Shown: positions 1 to 9,267 of the stretch, in pieces
Numbering within the stretch: the stretch's first letter is position 1
Layout of the letters: the number at the start of each line of letters is the position of its first letter
From: an uncultured Cocleimonas sp.
GTDB lineage: Bacteria > Pseudomonadota > Gammaproteobacteria > Thiotrichales > Thiotrichaceae
Assembly (NCBI GenBank): GCA_937929875.1
Contig: CALFUP010000175.1
Span: forward strand, 1 to 48,023
DNA: 48,023 nucleotides
Direction: 5' to 3'
The notes under the pieces: model-generated
What the model was told of the DNA's origin: nothing
What the model saw: only the letters and a program-made list of their open reading frames with translations
Databases searched by the model: none
Program-made: the position numbers and the translations under genes

Positions 1-66
1 AAACCGTTCGTGAAGAAAAAGAAATTTACTCACGATGCCAAACCAAACCCAGACGAATTAATTTAA
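1..66 (+). CDS. 3' end of a truncated CDS (possible TraK-like conjugal transfer protein)
   Basis: Open from window start: KPFVKKKKFTHDAKPNPDELI*, ending just before the traL-like ORF; the TraK assignment rests only on IncP gene order. Confidence 0.45.
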   Translation, partial: KPFVKKKKFTHDAKPNPDELI

Positions 67-81
67 AGGAAGTAAAGAAGA

Positions 82-837
82 ATGATAAACATCATATTGC
101 AAGGAAAAGGCGGCGTTGGTAAATCTTTAATTAGTAGCCTATTAGCTCAGTACTTATTAACCAAGAGTAAGAATCCTGTCTTTATAGATACTGATCCAGT
201 CAATGCAACATTTGCAGGATATAAGACTTTAGGCGTACCCGTAACACACATCAATATACTCCAAGACGGAAATGTGAACCCACGTGAATTTGATAAGTTA
301 ATGGAACTAATTATAAGCACACCAGATACTGATTTTGTAATAGATAACGGGGCCACTAGCTTCCTACCTATTTCATCATATTTATATGATAATAATGCGA
401 TAGAGATACTAAAAGAAATGGGGCATAGCATCACATTACATACTGTTGTAACTGGTGGGCAAGCATTGTTAGATACATTGTCAGGAGTAAAAACCCTTGC
501 AAGCCAGTTTGACTACACTCAAGAAGGAACAAACTTGGTTGTATGGGCAAATGAATATTTTGGAGAAATAGAAAGCAAAGGAAAGAAACTTGAGGAAATG
601 AGTGCATATAAGACACATAAGGACAAGATGAGTGGACTTATAGTTATTGATAGGCAAAACGAACTATCAAAGCAGGACGTTAAAGAAATGCTTGAAAGTA
701 AGCTAAGCTTTGATGATGTCAAGAAGGCAGAAAGCTTTAGTTTTATGGCTAAAAACAGAATTAACATTTTTAAAGATCAAATATTTGAATCTATTGATGC
801 TGTTTATAAAACGCTAAGTATCTCAAAAGGAAAATAA
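82..837 (+). CDS. traL: ParA/MinD-type P-loop ATPase, TraL/StbB-like conjugal transfer protein
   Basis: N-terminal MINIILQGKGGVGKSLISSLLAQYL deviant Walker A; followed by a TraM-like ORF as in IncP-type Tra regions. Confidence 0.7.
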   Translation: MINIILQGKGGVGKSLISSLLAQYLLTKSKNPVFIDTDPVNATFAGYKTLGVPVTHINILQDGNVNPREFDKLMELIISTPDTDFVIDNGATSFLPISSYLYDNNAIEILKEMGHSITLHTVVTGGQALLDTLSGVKTLASQFDYTQEGTNLVVWANEYFGEIESKGKKLEEMSAYKTHKDKMSGLIVIDRQNELSKQDVKEMLESKLSFDDVKKAESFSFMAKNRINIFKDQIFESIDAVYKTLSISKGK

Positions 838-839
838 GA

Positions 840-1253
840 ATGCCTATTGATCTGGAAAAAGTAAGAAAAGACTTATTTTCTGATCATGAGATTGCTATTA
901 GCAAGGACGACCCTGTTCTTGCTTTTCTTGCAACCCATGATGCGATCCTAAAACAATATGGTGAGCACATAGCAAAAGCCATTGCAGAAGGGTTAGGAAA
1001 CTATGAAAACACTGCAATAGCCAGCAATGAGAAGCTTTTAACGGATGCTAAAAACACTGCTAATCACATATTAAACCAGTCTCTACAGGAAGTGATTAAC
1101 CACATAGATGCTGAAAAATCAGGGCTTGAAGCCACAAAGGAAAGAAACCAGATTGAGGTAGTTGAAGCTAATCGGTCTACTGGCTTGCTCCTCATACTGA
1201 CAGCAGTAAACAGCATCCTAATTGTTGCATTATTCGTTTTAGCTATTCTTTAA
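840..1253 (+). CDS. traM: TraM-like conjugal transfer protein with C-terminal transmembrane helix
   Basis: 137 aa, C-terminal TM segment (GLLLILTAVNSILIVALFVLAIL), directly downstream of traL-like gene. Confidence 0.55.
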   Translation: MPIDLEKVRKDLFSDHEIAISKDDPVLAFLATHDAILKQYGEHIAKAIAEGLGNYENTAIASNEKLLTDAKNTANHILNQSLQEVINHIDAEKSGLEATKERNQIEVVEANRSTGLLLILTAVNSILIVALFVLAIL

Positions 1254-1329
1254 GATCGCGGGGAGCCCCCCCCTTTGATGTTGATACCCTCAGAACCATC
1301 TAGCTAGGATTTTTAAACTAGAAATAGTG

Positions 1330-1660
1330 GTAACGCGTACCAAACCATTCACTCACGCATAATTGGTATCAGACGGTTAAGTTGGGCAAATCTAAAGCAA
1401 GTTATCAGGATGCTGGGGGTGCTCTTTTTTGAGGCCAGCTTTTAATCTGTCGGTGATTTTTCCTATCTTGACCTAGCGGAAGTAGCCAACGTAGGGGAGA
1501 CCCCTACACCCCCTCCTAGCAACAAGCCAAGCGCCCTATTCCATCTTTTGATTGTGGTATCGAGTCTCACGCGCAGCGACCCGATGGGCATAGCGGGGCG
1601 GCTTCGCAGAAGTCGGGCAAGTCACGCCCAGGGCACGGCTCATTAAACAGGTGAAGGCTT
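1330..1660 (+). repeat. Dispersed non-coding repeat, copy A
   Basis: Shares GCGTACCAA..CACTCACG, CAAATCTAAAGC, CGTAGGGGAGACCCCTACACCCCC and GGGGCGGCTTCG.AGAAGTCGGGCAAGTCACGC blocks with copy B at 18407-18690; shares the first three blocks with inverted copy C. Confidence 0.7.
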
Positions 1661-2086
1661 TAAATACTGACCAACAAATTGACAATGCAGAGGACCAAGA
1701 TAAAAAACAGAAAATGAAATCTTGGTTGAATCAAAAATCACCCGTAGGCAGTAACTTTATATGGATTGAGAACTAACAGGCTATCACTGAAAAAATAACC
1801 AAAATGCCTTTAAAAACAAGTGCAAAGAACCAATAATAAAACCAGCAATCGTCAAAAAAGCAATTTTTGACACCAAATTACAAGGGTATCGAGTTAGCGG
1901 CATAAAATCGAAACAATATAGGTATTGTCTAGGGTGGTACTTTGCACCAACCGATAACTCAAATTAAGCCCGTCTAGAGTGTTGTGAATCTGCCGCACTG
2001 GAACGGAAACCGTAACGGTAGCGAAAAGATCGCATCTTTTCGCCCACCGTATTAGAGCCGTCTTGCTGTCGATCATAGCCGTTGCA

Positions 2087-2392
2087 TTACCTGGCATAAG
2101 CACAACCGCACATCGAATATTCTGCGGTGTAGCCAAGTGCATTCAAAGCTTTAAGAAATTCATCGAATTCATCACCATCTATTTGTTCATCCGACAAACC
2201 ACCAATTAAATCTTGTGCTTTCTGGGGCAATGCTTCGTAGTTCTCAAAGCTCACCTGTGAGCCTTGGTACTCCTTTTCTGCTTCTGATTGGCTGGTATGC
2301 CACTCGCCAACATATTCGTTATCAACGCCAACCACGCAATACAGAGGGGTTTGTTTGAAATGATCAAAACCTTTTTTAACTTCGTAATTCAT
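2087..2392 (-). CDS. Hypothetical protein (101 aa)
   Basis: Acidic small ORF in the same orientation as ardC, downstream of it. Confidence 0.5.
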   Translation of the reverse strand: MNYEVKKGFDHFKQTPLYCVVGVDNEYVGEWHTSQSEAEKEYQGSQVSFENYEALPQKAQDLIGGLSDEQIDGDEFDEFLKALNALGYTAEYSMCGCAYAR

Positions 2393-2459
2393 ACATACGC
2401 CTTAAATACTTAATATTCGGTTCGGGGCGGGGTATCCGACTGAATACCCCGCAATGGCT

Positions 2460-3347
2460 CTATGCTGCTTCCTGAACCTCTTTTTCTTCACTAAAAGAAC
2501 GTAAGTAGTCGGCTGACTTTTCGGCCTGTGAACAGGCTTTAAAAAACGCTTTAGGGTCGTCTTTAATAACCTTTATGTAAGAAGCTAAATATGGTGCATG
2601 TTGTTCATGGATACGTGGGGTTAATCCAATAACGGGGCACAAAAACGCGGCGGTTATCTCCGCAACAAGCTCCTCTTTTGCATAGTTTTCTTTTGACCAT
2701 TCGGCTGTTGTTCGATCAAGTCGAGCCTTACCACCAGTCCAATGGCTAAGCTCGTGAAGATATACAGCATAGAACACCTCAGAAGATATAAAGGTATTGA
2801 TATTTGGCATTGATACATGATCTTTCGAGGGTGAAAAGTGCGGTGTCTGATTAGACTCGATCACTTTTGCGGGGACTGCCTGAACAAATTTTTCAGCGCG
2901 TTCTATAATCGCGTTTTCTGAGTTATCAGGCTGTTCTATCTGGTACTTAGCCAGTAATTCATCTGATAAACCGTCGATCTGTGCAACATTAAAAACCATG
3001 TTTCTTTTTAGCATTGGAATACTGACGGTTTTATCACTATCGTTTCGGTCTTCAACTTCTAATTTTTTATAAAATACCGATAATGAAGCTTTTTCGCCTT
3101 TTCTGACCTTACCGCCTAATTTTTTGGCCTGAGAAAAAGTCATGAATAAAGGGTGATGATAGCCTCTTTCTGACATTTCCATGCCCAACAAAAAACGATT
3201 GATACCTTGGTACTGGTCGCCCGTAACGCGTACAGGAAACCCACCTAAGCCCCCCTTAAAAACACTTTCCCAAGGTCTTACACCTTGCTCTAATGCTTCC
3301 AGAATCTTATCGGCTACTGCTGCATAAACATCTGCTGTCTTGCTCAT
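2460..3347 (-). CDS. ardC: ArdC family antirestriction protein (ssDNA-binding N-domain plus zincin-like metalloprotease domain)
   Basis: ArdC N-domain features (GVRPWESVFKGG..., YQGINRFLL, GGKVRKGEKASLSVFYKK) and HELSHWTG metal-binding motif. Confidence 0.88.
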   Translation of the reverse strand: MSKTADVYAAVADKILEALEQGVRPWESVFKGGLGGFPVRVTGDQYQGINRFLLGMEMSERGYHHPLFMTFSQAKKLGGKVRKGEKASLSVFYKKLEVEDRNDSDKTVSIPMLKRNMVFNVAQIDGLSDELLAKYQIEQPDNSENAIIERAEKFVQAVPAKVIESNQTPHFSPSKDHVSMPNINTFISSEVFYAVYLHELSHWTGGKARLDRTTAEWSKENYAKEELVAEITAAFLCPVIGLTPRIHEQHAPYLASYIKVIKDDPKAFFKACSQAEKSADYLRSFSEEKEVQEAA

Positions 3348-3479
3348 TTTTCTAACTCCGTTTAGGTCTGCTAAAAATCCCCTTTAGCTGGGGTTATACC
3401 GTTGATTGGTATGAATTAGATTATAGCACTTTGATTTAAAAATGTATACATATTTAAATAGATTTATCTATGTATCGGC

Positions 3480-3665
3480 TTGGGGGTGTAGGGGTCTCCC
3501 CTACGTTGACTACTTATCGGAGCTGGTTAAGTGTCGCTTAGAATCAGTCTAGTAACGCCCTGTAGAGTATTACCTCCCACCTCTTGATAAACCCGCCTTA
3601 GATTTGGCTAACCTAATTGCCTGACACTAATCATGCGTGAGTGAATGGTTTGATACGCGGCTCCC
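3480..3665 (-). repeat. Dispersed non-coding repeat, copy C (inverted)
   Basis: Reverse complement begins CCGCGTATCAAACCATTCACTCACGCAT and ends CAACGTAGGGGAGACCCCTACACCCCC, matching copies A and B. Confidence 0.7.
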
Positions 3666-3928
3666 GATCCCTCGGTCAACAGGTTAAGTGGTGGAAAACT
3701 ATGTCAAGACTAGCGAAGCGAAGGTTTAGAACTTTACTTAGTTGGAACTTCTACAAGCTGTCCAGCGGCGAACACCCCTGCTCTTGATTTTGTCGGCAGG
3801 ATGCCGAAGCGCAGCGCAAAGGCTCGTGATTTGGAAGGCGATAGTCCCGAAGGGATGAAGCGAAGCGTAACCTGTAGAAGCGCGAACAAGCCCAAAGTCC
3901 ACCCTCCTCCTATCTCTATCAATGATTG

Positions 3929-4029
3929 AATAACCCAGAAATAACCCAGAAATAACCCAGAAATAACCCAAGAATAACCCAAGAATAACCCAGAAATACC
4001 CCAAGAATAACCCAGAAATAACCCAATAA
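3929..4029. repeat. Tandem array of about nine 11-bp units (consensus ATAACCCAGAA/ATAACCCAAGA)
   Basis: Direct inspection: taacccagaa ataacccaga aataacccag aaataaccca agaataaccc aagaataacc cagaaatacc ccaagaataa cccagaaata accc. Confidence 0.9.
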
Positions 4030-4074
4030 AGGTAGAGTAAACAAGCACCCTACCCTTAAAACGTACATCACGCC

Positions 4075-5505
4075 CTATTCACCACACAAAACGTATCTTG
4101 GTCGCCCTGCCCCTTTCACTGGGTTATCTTTAATAACTCGGTCTTTTACTGCTTCTGCAAGCCATTCATACGCTTTAGACTCTATCCCTTTGATACCATC
4201 AGGAACTAAACAATTGTCAACATTATGCTTAGAAATCCATCGCGTTGTAGGCTTAACTGTTGGCCTTTCCTGCTTTGTTTTAACTAACTCTAACCACTCT
4301 AAATAGTACTTTTTATCACCCTCAGCTGAAGGTTCAACCTTACCCGCTGAAGGTTTAACAGCATCTGACACTGAAGGTTCAGAAACATTAGAAACTGAAG
4401 AAGCTGGGGCCATGGGAGAAACACTAAACGGCTGTCCCTCATCATCATCTGATGCATCGACAATTCCGACTGTGCCAGGCGAAGGTGAAACATCAACGCG
4501 TAAAGTTTTATCTGAGTCTTGAGTTTCCCAATCAATATCCTTATCAGCGAATTTAACCAAAGCGGGGAGGGGAGTTGGCTTAACAAATAACTCTTCAAAA
4601 AAGCCGACTCCAACAATTGCCGACTCTAAAGCCAAAGAAACGATAAAACCAACCGCTGCAATTCCCAAAGAAAAACCTAGCAAAACAGGTAAAATCTCAG
4701 GCGGTCGTTCTTTGATAATTGTTGCCATAGCTAGTTTTTGTTCAGCACTTTCTTGAAGCGCGGCTGACTTGGCAGAGGCTACGCTGCTAAGCGTATTTCC
4801 TCCGTTAAGCGCCCTTTGGTACTGGGCGCATAGAGCAGGGTACTGTTGTGCGTAATAGCCTTTTCGTAAGCATGACGTGCTAATGTCACTGAAATTAACA
4901 GAAGCACCGTAGGTGTTACGAACAGGGGCAGTGCTTAGCGCATTGATCACCTGAACATCTTGAGCAGTGCTAATTTCTGCTTGCTTCACTTTGGCCTCAG
5001 CCAACAGTATTTTATCTTTAGCGGCATCAACCTGTAACTGGCTGGCAACATGGGTGTCTTTATTTTTATTCATCATCGTTGAAAACGATGAACCTGCGGC
5101 CATTAGTGAATATAAAAAAACAGGGATAGTGAAGGCTAAAGCAAGCTTAAATATCACATTCAAGCTATGTCGCCATGTGGCAATGATCAACCTGACTAAA
5201 TAAGCCTCGGCAAGATTCACACCACCCATGACACCCGCGGTACCCGCTGCAATAGCTTGGCCAGATGGTAAAAACACATAATAAGTGAAGAACACATTAA
5301 ATCCGGCACTAGCAAACAACAAAGGCCACTTGACAAACGGCAACATTCCTTTGTTTATCTTGCTGATTTTTTCGCCCTTCAAAACCTGCTTGAATCCAAA
5401 GAAAAGTGTGATGAATGCAATTGCAATAACAATGATTACACCCCAAATAACGTAGGCTGTAAGGTTGTCTTTGGGTATCGTAGTAAGAGAATTAAGAGCG
5501 TCCAT
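4075..5505 (-). CDS. Polytopic membrane protein with cytosolic C-terminal region (plasmid hypothetical)
   Basis: 476 aa, several N-terminal TM helices, long linker, conserved-looking C-terminus KYYLEWLELVKTKQERPTVKPTTRWISKHNVDNCLVPDGIKGIESKAYEWLAEAVKD. Confidence 0.65.
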   Translation of the reverse strand: MDALNSLTTIPKDNLTAYVIWGVIIVIAIAFITLFFGFKQVLKGEKISKINKGMLPFVKWPLLFASAGFNVFFTYYVFLPSGQAIAAGTAGVMGGVNLAEAYLVRLIIATWRHSLNVIFKLALAFTIPVFLYSLMAAGSSFSTMMNKNKDTHVASQLQVDAAKDKILLAEAKVKQAEISTAQDVQVINALSTAPVRNTYGASVNFSDISTSCLRKGYYAQQYPALCAQYQRALNGGNTLSSVASAKSAALQESAEQKLAMATIIKERPPEILPVLLGFSLGIAAVGFIVSLALESAIVGVGFFEELFVKPTPLPALVKFADKDIDWETQDSDKTLRVDVSPSPGTVGIVDASDDDEGQPFSVSPMAPASSVSNVSEPSVSDAVKPSAGKVEPSAEGDKKYYLEWLELVKTKQERPTVKPTTRWISKHNVDNCLVPDGIKGIESKAYEWLAEAVKDRVIKDNPVKGAGRPRYVLCGE

Positions 5506-5700
5506 AATTAACGCCCTCGGTTGTTGCTGGGAAAATTGGCAGTAGAGCTAATTGAATTAGCTTGTTAATATCATCGTGCATTTTTTCGACTCCTGCTAAG
5601 GGTTTAGTCGTTGAGGTGAAATACCATGCCCTTGCTCTAACAAAGGCATGGTTAAAGTCCCGCTCTTGATTCCGCACGAATCAGGAGTAGGGCGACGCTC

Positions 5701-7032
5701 TTATAATTTTATAAATTCATCTATATATAGCTCCATTTTATTTGCTGTCTTTTGATCAAACTCCCTTTCGATCTCTTTAAGGGTAGGGGGTGTAACCTGT
5801 AAACGAAAAGCCTCAAGCTCTTCATCGGTAATGCTTTCTAATTTCTTTCTGGCCCTGAGTTTCATACCGCCAATAAAGGGCTTAGATTTTTCGTTGGTAT
5901 ACATACCAACCTCTTTCAGCTCCTTGGTAACAAGGGCTTTCATTTCTTCTAGCTCATCAGGCTCAAGGTTGTTTAATATGGCCTCTGTTTTAGAGCTGAT
6001 AAGCTCGTCTTTTGCTTTTTGCATCCAAAAATTCAAATAAACTTTTTGGCAGTCATCACGTTGCTCATCAAAAGCTTGTTGCTCTTCTTTCTGCTTTTCC
6101 TGAAAATCACTTTTGTAGTCTTTCTTAACGGCTGACACTAAAAAACCGCTAAAACTACCTCGTAGCTTACCCTCACTTTTTTGGTATTCAGTGTAAGCAT
6201 ACTTCTCTTTTAAATACTCCTCACCATACTCAGCAAGCCAGCTTATCGCAGATTCTTTAGGGATACCCACCTCAATGAATTGATCAACTATTTCGCTGTC
6301 TGGTAGGTCGGGGGACGGGATAACCTTAACTTGATGCTTTTTAATAATGAACTTGAGCCTTGAAACTGCTCTACCGGAGGTAACAATAGTTTCCAAATCA
6401 AAAGTTATATCTGAACGATATTCACCATCTTCTTTTTTATCAAAATCAGTCTTAGCTTGTTTGATAATGCAGCGGTTTAGTTCTTTAAATTGCTTATATT
6501 TGGAGTCTTCAACACCCAGCAATAAACGAAATTCTGAAAGCTCGAACTCCCTGTATCCAATCTTTTCATACTGCTTTAACAGCATATAAATTCTAATCGT
6601 GTAAGCACTTCTAAAACTCGCAACTGTAGACAAGTTAAATTGTGTGAACTGCTCTTTTAGCTGTAGTAAATACGGTTGTAGTTTTGCATCAACAGTGATG
6701 ATCACGCGGCCTTCACTTTCGATATATTCAGCTGAACTAAACCAATTTGCTATCAAAAAACCATCTTCTTTTTGAATGGTGATTGATCTGGTGGAAAGCT
6801 GTTTAAGTGCTTTTTTTACCTGCTCTTGCATGCCATGATGCTTAACACCTAATAACTCGCGTAACTCAACGGCACGAATACTATACTCCTTTAGATCGGA
6901 ATCATTAGGCGAAATCAAAGACAAGATAGTAAGGACCAACCTCTGCTCTCCAACACTCAATGAATACCTTGCTTCTGTAAGTTTGTTCGACTGTGATACA
7001 AGTCTTTTTGGTTTAATCAATTGGGTACTCAT
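5701..7032 (-). CDS. Rep_3 / RepB-family replication initiator protein (tandem winged-helix)
   Basis: LTEARYSLSVGEQRLVLTILSLI..., FRSAYTIRIYMLLKQYEKIGYREFELSEFRLLLGVEDSKYKQFKELNRCIIKQA.. typical of Rep_3 initiators; flanked by iterons. Confidence 0.88.
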   Translation of the reverse strand: MSTQLIKPKRLVSQSNKLTEARYSLSVGEQRLVLTILSLISPNDSDLKEYSIRAVELRELLGVKHHGMQEQVKKALKQLSTRSITIQKEDGFLIANWFSSAEYIESEGRVIITVDAKLQPYLLQLKEQFTQFNLSTVASFRSAYTIRIYMLLKQYEKIGYREFELSEFRLLLGVEDSKYKQFKELNRCIIKQAKTDFDKKEDGEYRSDITFDLETIVTSGRAVSRLKFIIKKHQVKVIPSPDLPDSEIVDQFIEVGIPKESAISWLAEYGEEYLKEKYAYTEYQKSEGKLRGSFSGFLVSAVKKDYKSDFQEKQKEEQQAFDEQRDDCQKVYLNFWMQKAKDELISSKTEAILNNLEPDELEEMKALVTKELKEVGMYTNEKSKPFIGGMKLRARKKLESITDEELEAFRLQVTPPTLKEIEREFDQKTANKMELYIDEFIKL

Positions 7033-7060
7033 GTTATAAATAGTGTAATTTTTACTTTAT

Positions 7061-7080
7061 CACTACACTATAGTGGTGGT
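7061..7080. promoter_or_regulatory. Putative rep operator/promoter region with palindrome CACTATAGTG (7066-7075)
   Basis: Perfect 10-bp palindrome inside cactacactatagtggtgg, about 35 bp upstream of the rep start codon; resembles the CTACAC part of the iteron. Confidence 0.5.
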
Positions 7081-7106
7081 CAATTATATTTACTACACTA
7101 TTGATC

Positions 7107-7409
7107 AGCCTGTTTTACTACACCGTTAAATCGTAACCGAAGCAGAATCCAGCCTGTTTTACTACACCGTTAAAATACAAGTGACTGATAAACTTAATGA
7201 TATTGTTCTCTTTCCATAAGGAATAAGTCAGCCTGTTTTACTACACCACTATAGGTTGCTAAGTGTTTGATAAATATTAACAATAAAACCTAGCCTGTTT
7301 CCCTACACCCTTGGCTTTAAGTCACTGAAAACAATGATTAATTCAATGTAGCCTGTTTTCCTACACCTCTAGCCTGTTTTCCTACACCTCTAGCCTGTTT
7401 TCCTACACC
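7107..7409 (+). repeat. Iteron array / putative oriV: 7 copies of AGCCTGTTTTMCTACACC
   Basis: Copies at 7107-7124, 7151-7168, 7230-7247, 7292-7309 (TTTCCC variant), 7350-7367, 7371-7388, 7392-7409; last three spaced exactly 21 bp. Confidence 0.93.
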
Positions 7410-7670
7410 TTAAGGTGAATAAATTATTAATAATCAATATGATAGGGGTGGCGAAAACAAGATAAAACAGGATAAAACAAGATAAACAACATAGGGGGAT
7501 AGCTAAGGAATGTATTTCTAAACAGCCTTACCTGTTGTTGTTTTTTAAGTGCTAAAAATATAAGGGGAATTATACAGCTCATACTAAAAAAATAACCTGC
7601 CTGTCTGTCTCGATAAAGGCTGACTTGATCACTTTACCTATACTGAAAAATACTAACTTTTTTAGGTGCT

Positions 7671-8621
7671 GTGGTGTCCCAGAAACATACTCGATTAATT
7701 GGAAAACTAAAGAGCGAACTTGGTTCAATCATTATACAAGCTCTAGAAGACCCCTCCGTAGTCGAGATTATGCTAAATCCTGATGGGACGCTGTGGGTTG
7801 AAAAGCATGGTTTAGCAATGGAACACGTTGGGGAAATGTCAGCATTGAACGCTGAGTCCTTAATAGGAACTATTGCAGACACTTTGAATACAACAGTTAC
7901 GCCTGATAGCCCTATCCTAGAAGGTGAGCTACCCATTGATGGTAGTCGCTTTGAAGGACTCATACCCCCGATAGTTGGAAAACCCACATTTACTATCCGT
8001 AAAAAATCATCGGTATTACTGACTTTTGATGACTACGTTAATCAAGAAGTGATGACAGAGAATCAAAAAGCAAGCTTGGTCGACGCTGTATTAAATCATA
8101 AAAATGTCTTGGTCTGCGGTGGTACTGGATCAGGTAAGACCACATTCACCAATGCGGTCATTGACAACATATCTGAACAGTTTGAATCAGAACGGCTAGT
8201 AATCATTGAAGATACCGTTGAAATTCAAGCCAGGTCAAAAAACTCTGTAGCACTTAGAACATCAATCAACGTCAATATGATGATGCTTTTAAAGGCCACT
8301 ATGCGGCTACGACCTGACCGAATCCTAGTGGGTGAGGTGAGGGGGCAGGAAGCATTAGCCCTGCTTAAATCTTGGAATACCGGGCACTCTGGCGGTGTCG
8401 CAACAATACATGCTAACTCTGCTTTGGCAGGTTTAATACGATTAGAGCAACTAGTTAGCGAATCATCAGAAGCAAGCTCTATGTCAATGCGTCCGTTAAT
8501 TGCGGAAGCTGTTGATTTGGTTGTGATGATTAAAAGAACGGGAGAAGGGCGAAAAATTAGCGAACTTCTATCTGTAGAACGCCTTGATGATCAAGGTGAG
8601 TATGTCTTTAGCTATTTATAA
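7671..8621 (+). CDS. trbB: TrbB, VirB11-like T4SS ATPase
   Basis: Walker A CGGTGSGKTTFTNAVI, Asp box IIEDTVEIQ, RPDRILVGEVRGQEAL, GHSGGVATIHANSA. Confidence 0.93.
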   Translation: MVSQKHTRLIGKLKSELGSIIIQALEDPSVVEIMLNPDGTLWVEKHGLAMEHVGEMSALNAESLIGTIADTLNTTVTPDSPILEGELPIDGSRFEGLIPPIVGKPTFTIRKKSSVLLTFDDYVNQEVMTENQKASLVDAVLNHKNVLVCGGTGSGKTTFTNAVIDNISEQFESERLVIIEDTVEIQARSKNSVALRTSINVNMMMLLKATMRLRPDRILVGEVRGQEALALLKSWNTGHSGGVATIHANSALAGLIRLEQLVSESSEASSMSMRPLIAEAVDLVVMIKRTGEGRKISELLSVERLDDQGEYVFSYL

Positions 8622-8636
8622 ATAAGGAAGAAATAG

Positions 8637-8957
8637 ATGTTTACAAAAGGAACGTTTTTACTATGGGTTATTGCCTTGCTGGTGATCGTATCTAGCCCCG
8701 TTTATGCGTCTGCGGCTGCTGGTAGTGGAATGCCTTGGGAAGCACCATTGCAGCTCATTATGACAAGTATTACAGGGCCGGTTGCAGGAATTATTGCATT
8801 ACTAGGTATCACCGTTGCAGGTGGCATGTTGATGTTCGGTGGTGAACTTGGAGAGTTTGCACGTCGTATTGTGATGATGGTGCTTGTATTAGGTTTACTT
8901 GTTTCAGCGGCTAACCTTTTGACGTTGCTGTTTGCTGGTACTGGCGCAGTAATCTAA
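8637..8957 (+). CDS. trbC: TrbC/VirB2 family pilin
   Basis: Signal peptide plus two hydrophobic helices, GSGMPWEAPLQLIMTSITGPVAGIIALLGITVAG; position after trbB. Confidence 0.88.
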   Translation: MFTKGTFLLWVIALLVIVSSPVYASAAAGSGMPWEAPLQLIMTSITGPVAGIIALLGITVAGGMLMFGGELGEFARRIVMMVLVLGLLVSAANLLTLLFAGTGAVI

Positions 8958-9262
8958 TGCAGGGTGGATTAAGAACAATCACAGTTCATCGTGCTTTAAA
9001 TCGCCCTGATTTAATCGCTGGTTGTGAACGTGAATTAATCTTATTGGTAGGGTTAGTTACCCTTGCCTTGGTGGTGGTAGCACTCAATTGGGTTGCTGCT
9101 ATCGCGGGTGTTGTTCTCTGGCTGGTGTCCATAGGCGTACTGCGAAAAATGGCAAAAGCAGATCCATTTATGTCAAAAGTCTATTTAAGACATATCAAAT
9201 ATGCACCATTTTATCCGGCTAAAAGTACACCTTACGCTTTACCTGCAATCCACAAAAGGTAG
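8957..9262 (+). CDS. trbD: TrbD/VirB3 family protein
   Basis: 101 aa, HRALNRPDLIAGCERELILLVGL motif typical of TrbD/VirB3. Confidence 0.88.
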   Translation: MQGGLRTITVHRALNRPDLIAGCERELILLVGLVTLALVVVALNWVAAIAGVVLWLVSIGVLRKMAKADPFMSKVYLRHIKYAPFYPAKSTPYALPAIHKR

Positions 9263-9267
9263 TTGAA

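Noticed and set aside
1894-2142. 82-aa minus-strand ORF
   Set aside because: Overlaps the better-supported 101-aa ORF and has no recognisable motif; weak support.
3734-4048. Overlapping minus-strand ORFs (GLFLGYSWVIS repeats) as membrane peptides
   Set aside because: Produced by the 11-bp tandem repeat, which is open in several frames; no independent coding support.
4299-4616. 105-aa alternate-frame ORF inside the 476-aa membrane gene
   Set aside because: Overlaps a longer ORF in the same direction; low-complexity Leu/Gln-rich shadow translation.
5492-5677. 61-aa ORF upstream of the 476-aa membrane gene
   Set aside because: Short, overlaps the neighbouring start, no motif or clear ribosome-binding site; left unannotated.
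7107-7409. Repeat array considered as CRISPR
   Set aside because: 18-bp units with irregular spacing (3 to 62 bp) beside a Rep gene and no cas genes; typical iterons.
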